Shown here: positions 7,929 to 15,644 of the stretch, piece by piece
Numbering within the stretch: the first letter of the stretch is position 1
How the letters are laid out: every line of letters starts with the position of its first letter
NCBI GenBank assembly: GCA_020725585.1
Contig: DYES01000041.1
Span: 1 to 33,583, forward strand
DNA from: Desulfovirgula sp.
GTDB taxonomy: Bacteria; Bacillota; Desulfotomaculia; Desulfotomaculales; Nap2-2B
Direction: 5' to 3'
Length of the DNA stretch: 33,583 bases
Position numbers and translations under genes: made by a program
Notes under the pieces: model-generated
Seen by the model: only the letters and a program-made list of their open reading frames with translations
Database searches by the model: none
What the model was told of the DNA's origin: nothing

Positions 7929-9125
7929 ATGGCGGAAGGAATTAAGGATAAAGTAGCCATTGTCGGCATGGGCTGCACGCAATTCGGAGAGTTGTGGGAG
8001 AAAAGCGCCGAAGATTTGATGGTGGAAGCTTTTCTGGAAGCTCTGGAGGATGCGGGAATTGAAAAGAAAGACATTCAGGCGGCCTGGCTGGGGACTTGCT
8101 TTGAAGAGATCAACGTGGGAAAGAGCGCTCTGCCGCTGGCCATGACCTTAAAGCTCCCTTTTATCCCCGTTACCCGGACGGAAAACTTTTGCGCCACCGG
8201 CTCCGAAGCCTTCCGGGGGGCCTGCTACGCCGTGGCTTCCGGGGCCTACGACATCGTTTTGGCCTTGGGTGTAGAGAAATTGAAGGATACCGGCTACGGC
8301 GGACTGCCGGAGTTCGGTTCTGCCCTGGGGGGAAAGCCGCGGCTGATCTTTCCCAACGTCACGGCGCCGGGGGCGTTTGCCATGATGGCCACCCGGTACT
8401 TTGACAAGTACGGCTTAGACCCCCAAGAAGGAAAATTGACCCTGGCGAAAATCTCCGCGAAAAGCCACCGCAACGGGGCGCTCAATCCGAAGGCCCACCT
8501 GCGCCGGGAGGTTACCGTGGAGCAGATCATGAAGGCCCCCATCATCGCCTGGCCTCTGGGGCTCTTTGACTGCTGCGGGGTGAGCGACGGAGCGGCGGCG
8601 GCCATCATCACGCGGCCGGAGATCGCCAAAAAGCTGCGCCCGGACCCCGTCTACGTCAAGGCCCTGCAGATCGCCGCCAGTTCGGGGGAAGAGCTGATGT
8701 ACACCGGCTGGGACGGCGCCCACGTGGAAACCACTTACCGCGCCGCGGCCAGGGCCTACCAGGAGGCGGGCATCAAAAACCCGCGGGAAGAGCTGAGCTT
8801 AATTGAAGTGCACGACTGCTTCTCTATTACGGAAATGGTCACTTACGAAGATTTGCAGATTTCGCCCCGGGGGCGGGCCAAAGAAGACATCGACGCCGGG
8901 TTTTACGAACTGGGCGGCCAGATCCCCTGCCAGTCCGACGGCGGCTTAAAGTGCTTCGGCCACCCCATCGGCGCCTCCGGGCTGCGGATGATTTACGAGG
9001 TCTACAAGCAGCTGCAGGGCAAGGCCGGCCCCCGGCAGATCAAAAACCCCCGCCTGGGCTTAACGCACAACCTGGGCGGTTTTCCGGGGATGAGCGTGTG
9101 CAGCATTGTGATTCTGGGTAACTAG
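7929..9125 (+). CDS. Thiolase-family acyl-CoA acyltransferase (SCP2/BbsB-like branch)
   Basis: This 398-residue thiolase has the nucleophilic cysteine C88 in ENFCATGSEAFR, the GHPIGASG loop with H345 and a second histidine segment HNLGG (H380). The last replaces the C-x-G motif of classical thiolases, as in the SCP2/BbsB branch. These proteins cleave 3-ketoacyl-CoA, or in some pathways act as aldolases, and often need a DUF35 partner. The upstream gene supplies a DUF35 domain and ends 3 bases before this ATG, which strongly suggests a complex. It would be the last step of the beta-oxidation-like set encoded here. All thiolase residues appear intact, in contrast to its neighbour. Confidence 0.9.
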   Translation: MAEGIKDKVAIVGMGCTQFGELWEKSAEDLMVEAFLEALEDAGIEKKDIQAAWLGTCFEEINVGKSALPLAMTLKLPFIPVTRTENFCATGSEAFRGACYAVASGAYDIVLALGVEKLKDTGYGGLPEFGSALGGKPRLIFPNVTAPGAFAMMATRYFDKYGLDPQEGKLTLAKISAKSHRNGALNPKAHLRREVTVEQIMKAPIIAWPLGLFDCCGVSDGAAAAIITRPEIAKKLRPDPVYVKALQIAASSGEELMYTGWDGAHVETTYRAAARAYQEAGIKNPREELSLIEVHDCFSITEMVTYEDLQISPRGRAKEDIDAGFYELGGQIPCQSDGGLKCFGHPIGASGLRMIYEVYKQLQGKAGPRQIKNPRLGLTHNLGGFPGMSVCSIVILGN

Positions 9126-9188
9126 TGTCAGGCGTTAAAATTTAAACGGGCCTGTTGATGGGCCCAACGCTAAAAAGAGGGGATGTTG

Positions 9189-9641
9189 ATGAGCAGCCTG
9201 AAAGAAAAAGAAGGAATGGAAATGCCGGCTTACTCTTTTGTTGTCGAGCGCGGCAAGATAAGGGAGTTCGTGCAGGCCGTCGGCGATCCCAACCCTGTTT
9301 ATGTGGACAGGGATTACGCCGCGAAAGAGGGATACGCTGATGTGATTGCGCCGCCTACTTTCGGCATCTGCATCGACTTGTGGGGCGGATCGGATTTTGT
9401 CCAGCTTTGTCAAATGCTGGAACTAAACCCCTTTAAGGTTTTGCACGGCGAGCAGGAGTACGAGTATTTTTCGGAAATTTACCCGGGAGACGAAATCACC
9501 GCGCGCCCGAAATTAGCGCGGGTGCTCAGCAGGGAGGGTAGGTCCGGGGCAATGAAAATCATTGTTCTGGAAACCACCTATTTTAACCAGCGCGGCGAGC
9601 GGGTGCTTTTGGCCAGAAGCACCATCGTGGAGCGGGGGTAA
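9189..9641 (+). CDS. MaoC-like hot-dog protein, non-catalytic hydratase half
   Basis: This 150-residue single hot-dog protein resembles the N-terminal half of double hot-dog enoyl-CoA hydratases (FAS1-type dehydratase N-domain). The hydratase-2 signature position reads D-P-N-P-V-Y (33-38), so the catalytic histidine is a tyrosine, and the region IAPPTF follows as in such partner subunits. The ATG at 9189 sits six bases after GAGGGG; an upstream ATG at 9183 is too close to that site. It pairs with the catalytic subunit encoded 15 bases downstream. Two-gene hydratases of this type are known in steroid and fatty-acid metabolism, where one subunit shapes the acyl tunnel. Confidence 0.85.
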   Translation: MSSLKEKEGMEMPAYSFVVERGKIREFVQAVGDPNPVYVDRDYAAKEGYADVIAPPTFGICIDLWGGSDFVQLCQMLELNPFKVLHGEQEYEYFSEIYPGDEITARPKLARVLSREGRSGAMKIIVLETTYFNQRGERVLLARSTIVERG

Positions 9642-9656
9642 AGGGGGAGAAAGCAA

Positions 9657-10082
9657 TTGGCCAAAACCATTTATTTTGAAGATGTTCAGATCGGCGATGA
9701 AATGCCCCGGCTGGTGAAGGAAGCCGTTACGGAGGTGCAGCTGGTCAAATACGCCGGGGCCTCGGGAGATTTTAACCCCCTCCACACCGTCGACGCGACT
9801 GCCAAGCTGGCCGGCTTTGGCGGCGTTATTGCACACGGCATGCTGATCATGGCCTTTGTCGCCCAGGCGGTCACGGCCTGGATTCCGAACCGCTGCTTAA
9901 AAAAGCTCAAAGCGCGCTTTACGGCGGTGACCAGGCCGGGGGATGTCATCACCGTAACGGGGAAGGTCATTGACAAGAAAGAGGCGGAAAGCCTGATCGT
10001 TTGCGAAGTGCAGGCCGCCGACCAGAAGGGCGAAGTAAAAGTAAAGGGCAGCTTTGAGGCGGTTTTGCCCAAGAAGGAGTAA
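9657..10082 (+). CDS. MaoC-like (R)-specific enoyl-CoA hydratase, catalytic half
   Basis: This 141-residue hot-dog protein has the full hydratase-2 motif A-S-G-D-F-N-P-L-H, with D38 and H43 as the expected catalytic pair, followed by GGVIAHGM. The TTG start at 9657 has AAGGGGGAGA seven bases upstream. It would hydrate a trans-2-enoyl-CoA to a 3-hydroxyacyl-CoA, feeding the dehydrogenase encoded next. With the preceding gene it presumably forms a heteromer, one catalytic and one substrate-binding fold. It is short compared with single-chain double hot-dog hydratases (about 280-300), which fits a split enzyme. Confidence 0.88.
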   Translation: MAKTIYFEDVQIGDEMPRLVKEAVTEVQLVKYAGASGDFNPLHTVDATAKLAGFGGVIAHGMLIMAFVAQAVTAWIPNRCLKKLKARFTAVTRPGDVITVTGKVIDKKEAESLIVCEVQAADQKGEVKVKGSFEAVLPKKE

Positions 10083-10115
10083 GGTTATTTAAGGAAGATA
10101 AGGAGGAGTTGGAAC

Positions 10116-10934
10116 ATGGGAATGCTTGACGGAAGAGTGGCGGTAATTACGGGCTCCGGACGTGGCATCGGCAGGGCCGCCGCCCTGATGATGGCCCGCG
10201 AGGGCGCCGCGGTGGTAATCAGCGACCTGGACGAAGCCCCCGCCAGGGAAACAGTGGAGGAAATCACCGCCGCCGGCGGCAGGGCGGTAAGCTGCGTAGG
10301 CGACGTAACCAAACCGGATTTCCCGGAAAAACTCATCGGCGCCGCGCTCGACTCTTTCGGCGGCCTGCACATCATCGTCAACAACGCCGGCTACACCTGG
10401 GACGCCATGCTGCACAAAATGACCGACGAACAGTGGCACGCGATGATCGACGTGCACGTCACCGCCCCTTTTCGCATCGTACGCGCCGCCGCCCCCTACA
10501 TCCGGGAAGCGGCGAAAAAAGAGATTGCCGAAGGAAAACGCGTCATGCGCAAAATAGTCAACGTCATGTCCATCGCCGGCACGCGGGGGAATACCGGCCA
10601 GGCCAATTACGCTTCCGCCAAGGCGGCCCTGCGCGGCCTGACCAAAACCATCGCCCAGGAGTGGGGGCCGTTGAACGTCAACTGCAACGCCGTGGCCTTC
10701 GGCTTCATCACCACCCGCCTGACTGAGGAAAAAGAGAAAGGAATCAAAATTTTCGACGATAAAATCGCCGTCGGCATCCCGAAAAATATGCGGGACTTAA
10801 TGCTCGCCTTTATTCCGCTGCGCCGGCCGGGCACTCCGGAAGAAGCGGCGGCGGGTATCTTCTTTTTGGCCTCGCCGCTTTCCGATTACGTAACGGGCCA
10901 TATTTTGCACGTCGACGGCGGAATTGACATGTAG
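10116..10934 (+). CDS. Short-chain dehydrogenase/reductase (3-hydroxyacyl-CoA dehydrogenase candidate)
   Basis: This 272-residue classical SDR has the nucleotide loop TGSGRGIG (12-19), NNAG near 89-92, catalytic S152, Y165 and K169 (Y-A-S-A-K) and a C-terminal HVDGGIDM. An acidic residue at the end of the second strand (I-S-D-L-D) favours NAD over NADP. AAGGAGGAG lies just ahead of the ATG. The segment REAAKKEIAEGKRVMRKIVN is a longer than usual insertion before strand 5, as seen in FabG-like SDRs acting on CoA esters. Placed between hydratase and acyl-CoA dehydrogenase genes, it most likely oxidises the 3-hydroxyacyl-CoA made by the MaoC pair. Confidence 0.9.
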   Translation: MGMLDGRVAVITGSGRGIGRAAALMMAREGAAVVISDLDEAPARETVEEITAAGGRAVSCVGDVTKPDFPEKLIGAALDSFGGLHIIVNNAGYTWDAMLHKMTDEQWHAMIDVHVTAPFRIVRAAAPYIREAAKKEIAEGKRVMRKIVNVMSIAGTRGNTGQANYASAKAALRGLTKTIAQEWGPLNVNCNAVAFGFITTRLTEEKEKGIKIFDDKIAVGIPKNMRDLMLAFIPLRRPGTPEEAAAGIFFLASPLSDYVTGHILHVDGGIDM

Positions 10935-10950
10935 GAAAGAAGGGGGAAAC

Positions 10951-12087
10951 GTGGGCATATATACCGAGGAGCACGAAGTCTTCCGGCGCGCTTTTAAAAA
11001 ATTTGTCGAAAAAGAGATAGGACCATATATAGACGAGTGGGAAGAAAAAGGAGAGGTGCCCCGGGAAATCTGGAAGAAGCTGGGTGAACAGGGCTACCTC
11101 TGCCCCTGGCTGGAGGAGAAGTACGGGGGATCGGGAGCCGACTTTTTGTATTCGGTAATTATCAACGAAGAGCTGGCCTGGGCGGGCGCCAGCGTCGCCG
11201 TGGGCCTGCACAGCGACATCATCGCCCCTTATATCGCCAGCTACGGGACCGAGGAGCAAAAAGAGAAATGGCTGCCGGGCTGCGCCAGCGGCGACATCGT
11301 CCTGGCCATTGCCATGACCGAGCCCAACGCCGGCTCCGACCTGCAGGCGATTAAAACCACCGCGGTAAAAGAAGGAGACCATTACGTTTTAAACGGCCAG
11401 AAGACTTTTATCAGCAACGGGATTTCCGCCGATCTGGTCATCGTCATTTGCAAGACCGATCCCAAAGCGGAGCCCAGGTACAAGGGGATCAGCCTGATTG
11501 TTGTGGAAGACGGCACCCCCGGCTTTATCAAGAGCCGGAAGCTGAAAAAAATGGGCCTGCACAGCATGGACACCGCCGAATTGTTTTTTGACCACTGCCG
11601 GGTGCCGGCCGCCAACCTGTTAGGCGCAGAAGGGGCAGGTTTCTTTTACTTGATGGAAAAGCTCCAGCAGGAGAGGTTGATCTCGGTGATTGGCTCCCAG
11701 TGCGGCGCCGAGCGCATGCTGGCCGACGCCATACAATACGCCAAAACCAGGGAAGCCTTCGGCAAGCCCATCGGCAAATTCCAGCACAACGCCTTTAAGA
11801 TTGCCGAAATGGCTACGGAGGTGGAGATCGGGCGGACGTTTCTGAACAGCCTGATCGCCGACCACATTGCCGGCAAGGATATCGTGACGAAGGTTTCCAT
11901 GGCGAAGTGGTGGATCGGGGAAATGGCAAACCGGGTGGCCTACCACTGCCTGCAGCTTCACGGCGGGTACGGCTACATGGAAGAATACCCCATCGCCAGG
12001 TTTTACCGCGACGTGCGGGCGCACACCATCTATGCCGGCACATCGGAGATCATGAAGATGATCATTGCCAAAAGGCTGGGGTTTTGA
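10951..12087 (+). CDS. Acyl-CoA dehydrogenase of the LCAD/isovaleryl-CoA dehydrogenase type
   Basis: This 378-residue FAD enzyme spans the three acyl-CoA dehydrogenase domains (AMTEPNAGSD near 122-131, the REAFGKPIGKFQ helix, GYGYMEEYP, YAGTSEIMK at the C-terminus). The position of the usual C-terminal catalytic glutamate (Y-E-G-T) is alanine here (Y-A-G-T). A glutamate is present instead at E241 in Q-Q-E-R-L, the place used by long-chain and isovaleryl-CoA dehydrogenases. The GTG at 10951 follows GAAAGAAGGGGG closely and gives a better start than the TTG at 10924 inside the preceding gene. The base position suggests a branched or long acyl substrate. Electrons would go to an electron-transferring flavoprotein not encoded in this window. 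Confidence 0.9.
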   Translation: MGIYTEEHEVFRRAFKKFVEKEIGPYIDEWEEKGEVPREIWKKLGEQGYLCPWLEEKYGGSGADFLYSVIINEELAWAGASVAVGLHSDIIAPYIASYGTEEQKEKWLPGCASGDIVLAIAMTEPNAGSDLQAIKTTAVKEGDHYVLNGQKTFISNGISADLVIVICKTDPKAEPRYKGISLIVVEDGTPGFIKSRKLKKMGLHSMDTAELFFDHCRVPAANLLGAEGAGFFYLMEKLQQERLISVIGSQCGAERMLADAIQYAKTREAFGKPIGKFQHNAFKIAEMATEVEIGRTFLNSLIADHIAGKDIVTKVSMAKWWIGEMANRVAYHCLQLHGGYGYMEEYPIARFYRDVRAHTIYAGTSEIMKMIIAKRLGF

Positions 12088-12373
12088 AGAAAACAGCCCG
12101 GGGCCGCCTTACGGGCAGGGCACCGGAGCTGCGGTTAATTATTAAAAAATTTTCTCAAGGAAAAGTTTTGTAAAAAAATTATGCAAAATCTTATGCTTTT
12201 TGCCCGGCTCAAAAAAGGTTCTTTCCGAAAGGCTGATGGCAGGGAGGTGAGGGAAGGATTCGGGTCAGACAAGCAAAAAAATGTTCAGCGGGCGTTCTCT
12301 AAATTATTAATTATTATTTTGCTTAATTGTTGTAAAAAATACCAGGAAAAATTAATATAGGGGGTTTTTTGCA
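12088..12373. other. 286-base gap between the two acyl-CoA operon halves
   Basis: This stretch is AT-rich in its right two-thirds. I see no open gene, no clear intrinsic terminator and no GG-N10-GC sigma-54 element. AT-only stretches near 12300-12330 could contribute to a promoter for the ligase genes, but no convincing -35/-10 pair was found. The last bases hold the GGGGG ribosome binding site of the next gene. Confidence 0.5.
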
Positions 12374-13999
12374 ATGATGGAATATCCCTTAACTTTAAAA
12401 AATCTTCTGGAAAGAAACCGGCTCCTGTTTGCGAAAAAAGAAGTGTTTTCCAGGCTGCACACAAAAGATTTCCGGTACACCTACGGTGACTACCAAAAGA
12501 GGGTGCGCCAGCTGGCCAACGTTTTAAAAGAACTGGGCGTAGGACCCGGCGATCGTGTAGGCACGCTGGCCTGGAATAACCACCGGCACCTGGAGCTTTA
12601 CTTCGCCATCCCCTGCACGGGTGCCGTCATGCACACGTTAAACCTGCGCCTCTTTCCCGAGCAGCTGATTTACGTCATTAACCACGCGGAAGATAAAGTA
12701 ATCTTTGTTGATGTAGACCTCCTTCCTCTTCTGGAGGGGATCAGCGGCCAGCTGAAAACGGTTCGTCATTACGTGATCATGACCGACGAGGATAAGCTCC
12801 CCGACACCAGGCTCCCGTCCGTCCATTCGTACGAAGAACTCCTTAAGGGGGCGCCGGAGACTTACGACTTCCCTGACCTGGACGAATGGTCGCCAGCGGC
12901 CATGTGCTACACCACCGCCACCACCGGCAACCCTAAGGGGGTCGTTTACACCCACCGGGGGCTTTTCCTGCACAGCATGGCCTGCGCCAGCGCGGACATG
13001 ATGGGCTTGCGCGAAGAAGACGTGGTCATGCCGGTCGTTCCTATGTTCCACGCCAACGCCTGGGGTTCCCCCTTTGTTGCCGTCTGGGTGGGGTCCAAGC
13101 TCGTGCTGCCCGGGAGGAGGCTCGATCCGAAAAGCCTTTTGGAATTGATTGAGCAGGAGCGCGTAACGGTTTCCCTGGGCGTGCCGACGATCTGGATGGG
13201 CCTTTTGCAGGTGCTGGAAAGCGGCGCCAAGTATGACTTGAGCAGCGTGCGCTGCTTTATTGTAGGCGGTTCGGCGGCGCCCGAAATTATGATCAAAACC
13301 TTCAAGGAGAAGTACGGCCTGCACATACAGCACGCTTACGGAATGACGGAGACCACTCCGCTGGTTACCCTCACCCGGATTAAGTCTTACCTCAAAGATT
13401 TGCCCGCGGATCAATATTACAGGCTGGCGGCCAAGCAGGGGGTGATCGCCCCCGGCCTGGAAATGAAGGTGGTGGACGACAGCGGCAGAGAAGTTCCCTG
13501 GGACGGAAAAACCATGGGTGAGCTGTGCCTGCGGGGGCCCTGGATCGCCAGGGAGTACTACAAAGAGCCGGAGCGCAGCGCAGAGGCCATTAAGGATGGC
13601 TGGCTGCATACCGGGGACATCGTCACCGTGGACGAGGAAGGCTACATCTTGATCATGGACCGGGCCAAAGACCTGGTGAAGAGCGGCGGCGAGTGGATTT
13701 CCTCGGTCGATCTGGAAAATACCATTATGGCTCACCCCGCCGTGGCGGAGGCAACAGTCATCGGTATCCCCCATGAGAAATGGCAGGAAAGGCCCCTGGC
13801 CTGCGTTGTACTGAAGGATGCCTACAAAGGAAAGGTGAGCAAAGAGGAGATCCTCGACTTTTTACGCGATAAGGTAGCCAAGTGGTGGCTTCCCGACGAC
13901 GTCATCTTTATGGAGGCCATCCCCAAGACCAGCGTGGGCAAATTCAACAAGAAGCAGCTGCGGCAGATGTACGCGGAAGGGAAGCTGACCGCCCAATAG
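12374..13999 (+). CDS. AMP-forming acyl-CoA ligase 1 (medium/long-chain fatty acid type)
   Basis: This 541-residue adenylate-forming enzyme has the P-loop T-T-A-T-T-G-N-P-K-G (residues 177-186), the A5 motif H-A-Y-G-M-T-E, the A7 motif HTGD and a C-terminal hinge and lysine motif ending T-S-V-G-K-F-N-K-K. The sequence around GVPTIW is typical of AlkK/FadD3-like medium-chain ligases. ATG 12374 (or the adjacent ATG at 12377) follows GGGGG. It activates a carboxylate to its CoA thioester with ATP. It is the first of three ligases in tandem, about 290 bases after the beta-oxidation genes. All motifs are intact; substrate is unknown. Confidence 0.9.
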   Translation: MMEYPLTLKNLLERNRLLFAKKEVFSRLHTKDFRYTYGDYQKRVRQLANVLKELGVGPGDRVGTLAWNNHRHLELYFAIPCTGAVMHTLNLRLFPEQLIYVINHAEDKVIFVDVDLLPLLEGISGQLKTVRHYVIMTDEDKLPDTRLPSVHSYEELLKGAPETYDFPDLDEWSPAAMCYTTATTGNPKGVVYTHRGLFLHSMACASADMMGLREEDVVMPVVPMFHANAWGSPFVAVWVGSKLVLPGRRLDPKSLLELIEQERVTVSLGVPTIWMGLLQVLESGAKYDLSSVRCFIVGGSAAPEIMIKTFKEKYGLHIQHAYGMTETTPLVTLTRIKSYLKDLPADQYYRLAAKQGVIAPGLEMKVVDDSGREVPWDGKTMGELCLRGPWIAREYYKEPERSAEAIKDGWLHTGDIVTVDEEGYILIMDRAKDLVKSGGEWISSVDLENTIMAHPAVAEATVIGIPHEKWQERPLACVVLKDAYKGKVSKEEILDFLRDKVAKWWLPDDVIFMEAIPKTSVGKFNKKQLRQMYAEGKLTAQ

Positions 14000-14060
14000 C
14001 GCCGGGCGACGTTTTTGCCCCTGGAAAGTTAAATTTTTTGAAAATGCGAGGAGGGTTTTT

Positions 14061-15581
14061 ATGATCGACAGCATTGGCGATACGCTTACGCTTACGGCCG
14101 GAAAATATCCGGACAAGGTTGCGCTGGTTAATTACGGCGGGAGCAGGCTTACCTACCGGGAACTGAACGAGCGGGTGAACAGGCTGGCCAACGCCCTGAT
14201 CGGCCTGGGCGTGCGCAAAGGGGACAAGGTAGCTTACCTCTTTTTTAACTGCAGCCAGTTTGTGGAGACGCATTACGCCGTGGCCAAGGCGGGAGCGGCG
14301 GGCGTGCCGCTCAACTTCCGGCTGGTGGGCAGGGAGCTGGCCTACCAGATCAATAATTCCGACGCCGGGTGCGTTATCTACGCCCCCGAGTTTATCCAGA
14401 CCCTCAACTCCATCCGGCCGGAAATCCCCGGCGTGAAGCTTTTTATTTGCGACGGCGACGGGGGCGAGGGGGTTCTCCAGTACGAGGAACTGATCAAAAA
14501 GGGCGATCCCGCCGAACCCGGGGTGGAGGTAAACCTTTACGACGATAACGTCATCCTTTACACCGCCGGGACTACCGGCCTGCCCAAGGGGAGCGTGCTG
14601 ACCCACAAAAACAGCCTTTTCAACGGGATGGCGATGCTTATTGATTACGGCTTGAAGTACGATGATATTTTTCAAGTAATCCCCCCTTTATACCACAGCG
14701 CTTCCTTAAACGGTTTTACGGTTACCGCCATCCTTGCGGGAGGAACCCTGGTCATTCACAAGCAACTCAGTCCGCAGCAGATGCTGCAGGCGATTCAGGA
14801 GGAAAGAATCACCGCCACCTGGGGGCCGGCCACGATGTGGCGGATGGTGATCAGCTACCCGGAGATCGGCAAGTACGACACCTCCAGCGTGCGCCTGGTG
14901 GTCAACGGCGCCATGTATATGCCGGCGGAAATGCGCAGGCAGGTTTTGGCGCACTTTCCTAACGCAGTTATGGGGGACACCTACGGCATGACGGAAGCCT
15001 CCCCCTGCACCACGATCTTGCGGCCGCAGGACGCGCTCCGAAAGCCCGCTTCCGTCGGCGTGCCGCTGACCATCTGCGACGTGAAAATTTTCAACGAGCA
15101 GGGCGAAGAAGTGCCCCCCGGCGTGGTAGGGGAAATTGTCAATCGCGGCAATTTTATGAAGGGCTACTACAAAAACGCGGAGGCGACGGCGCAGTCCATC
15201 AAGGGCGGCTGGTTTTACACCGGCGATCTGGGGATGAAGGACGAGGAAGGGTTTATCTACCTGGTGGACAGGAAAAAGGACATGATTGTTTCCGGCGGAG
15301 AGAACGTCTACTCCAAGGAAGTGGAAGAAGTTATTGCTGCTTACCCCGGCGTTTTTGAAGTGGCGGTGATCGGCCTGCCCGACGAGAAGTGGGGAGAAGT
15401 GGTCACGGCGGTGATTGCGCCCGTGCCGGGAAAACAGCTCACCGAGCAGGAGATCCTGGAGCACTGCCGGAAAAACCTGGCGGGGTACAAGTGCCCCAAA
15501 ATTGTCAAATTCACCGAGATGCTGCCGAAGAACCCGGCCGGCAAGATTTTAAAGAGGGAACTGAAAGAGCTTTTTAAATAA
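14061..15581 (+). CDS. AMP-forming acyl-CoA ligase 2
   Basis: This 506-residue acyl-CoA synthetase has the P-loop Y-T-A-G-T-T-G-L-P-K-G, the A5 motif D-T-Y-G-M-T-E, YTGDLG, DRKKDMIVSGGENVYS and the catalytic lysine motif N-P-A-G-K-I-L-K-R. ATG 14061 lies behind GAGGAGGG. It starts 61 bases after ligase 1. It belongs to the broad long-chain/aryl acyl-CoA synthetase group and is clearly divergent from both neighbouring ligases, so this is not a recent tandem duplication. Role: ATP-dependent CoA activation of an acid entering the spiral, substrate not inferable. Confidence 0.9.
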   Translation: MIDSIGDTLTLTAGKYPDKVALVNYGGSRLTYRELNERVNRLANALIGLGVRKGDKVAYLFFNCSQFVETHYAVAKAGAAGVPLNFRLVGRELAYQINNSDAGCVIYAPEFIQTLNSIRPEIPGVKLFICDGDGGEGVLQYEELIKKGDPAEPGVEVNLYDDNVILYTAGTTGLPKGSVLTHKNSLFNGMAMLIDYGLKYDDIFQVIPPLYHSASLNGFTVTAILAGGTLVIHKQLSPQQMLQAIQEERITATWGPATMWRMVISYPEIGKYDTSSVRLVVNGAMYMPAEMRRQVLAHFPNAVMGDTYGMTEASPCTTILRPQDALRKPASVGVPLTICDVKIFNEQGEEVPPGVVGEIVNRGNFMKGYYKNAEATAQSIKGGWFYTGDLGMKDEEGFIYLVDRKKDMIVSGGENVYSKEVEEVIAAYPGVFEVAVIGLPDEKWGEVVTAVIAPVPGKQLTEQEILEHCRKNLAGYKCPKIVKFTEMLPKNPAGKILKRELKELFK

Positions 15582-15644
15582 CAGCAAAGTTAAATAACAG
15601 CAAGAAAAATAGAAAAAGTTTAGTTTGCAAAGGGGGAATGACGT

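Noticed and set aside
12359-12371. GGGGG followed by TTTTTTGC before ligase 1 as a sigma-54 promoter
   Set aside because: The GG-to-GC spacing is not ten bases, and the G-run is the ribosome binding site.
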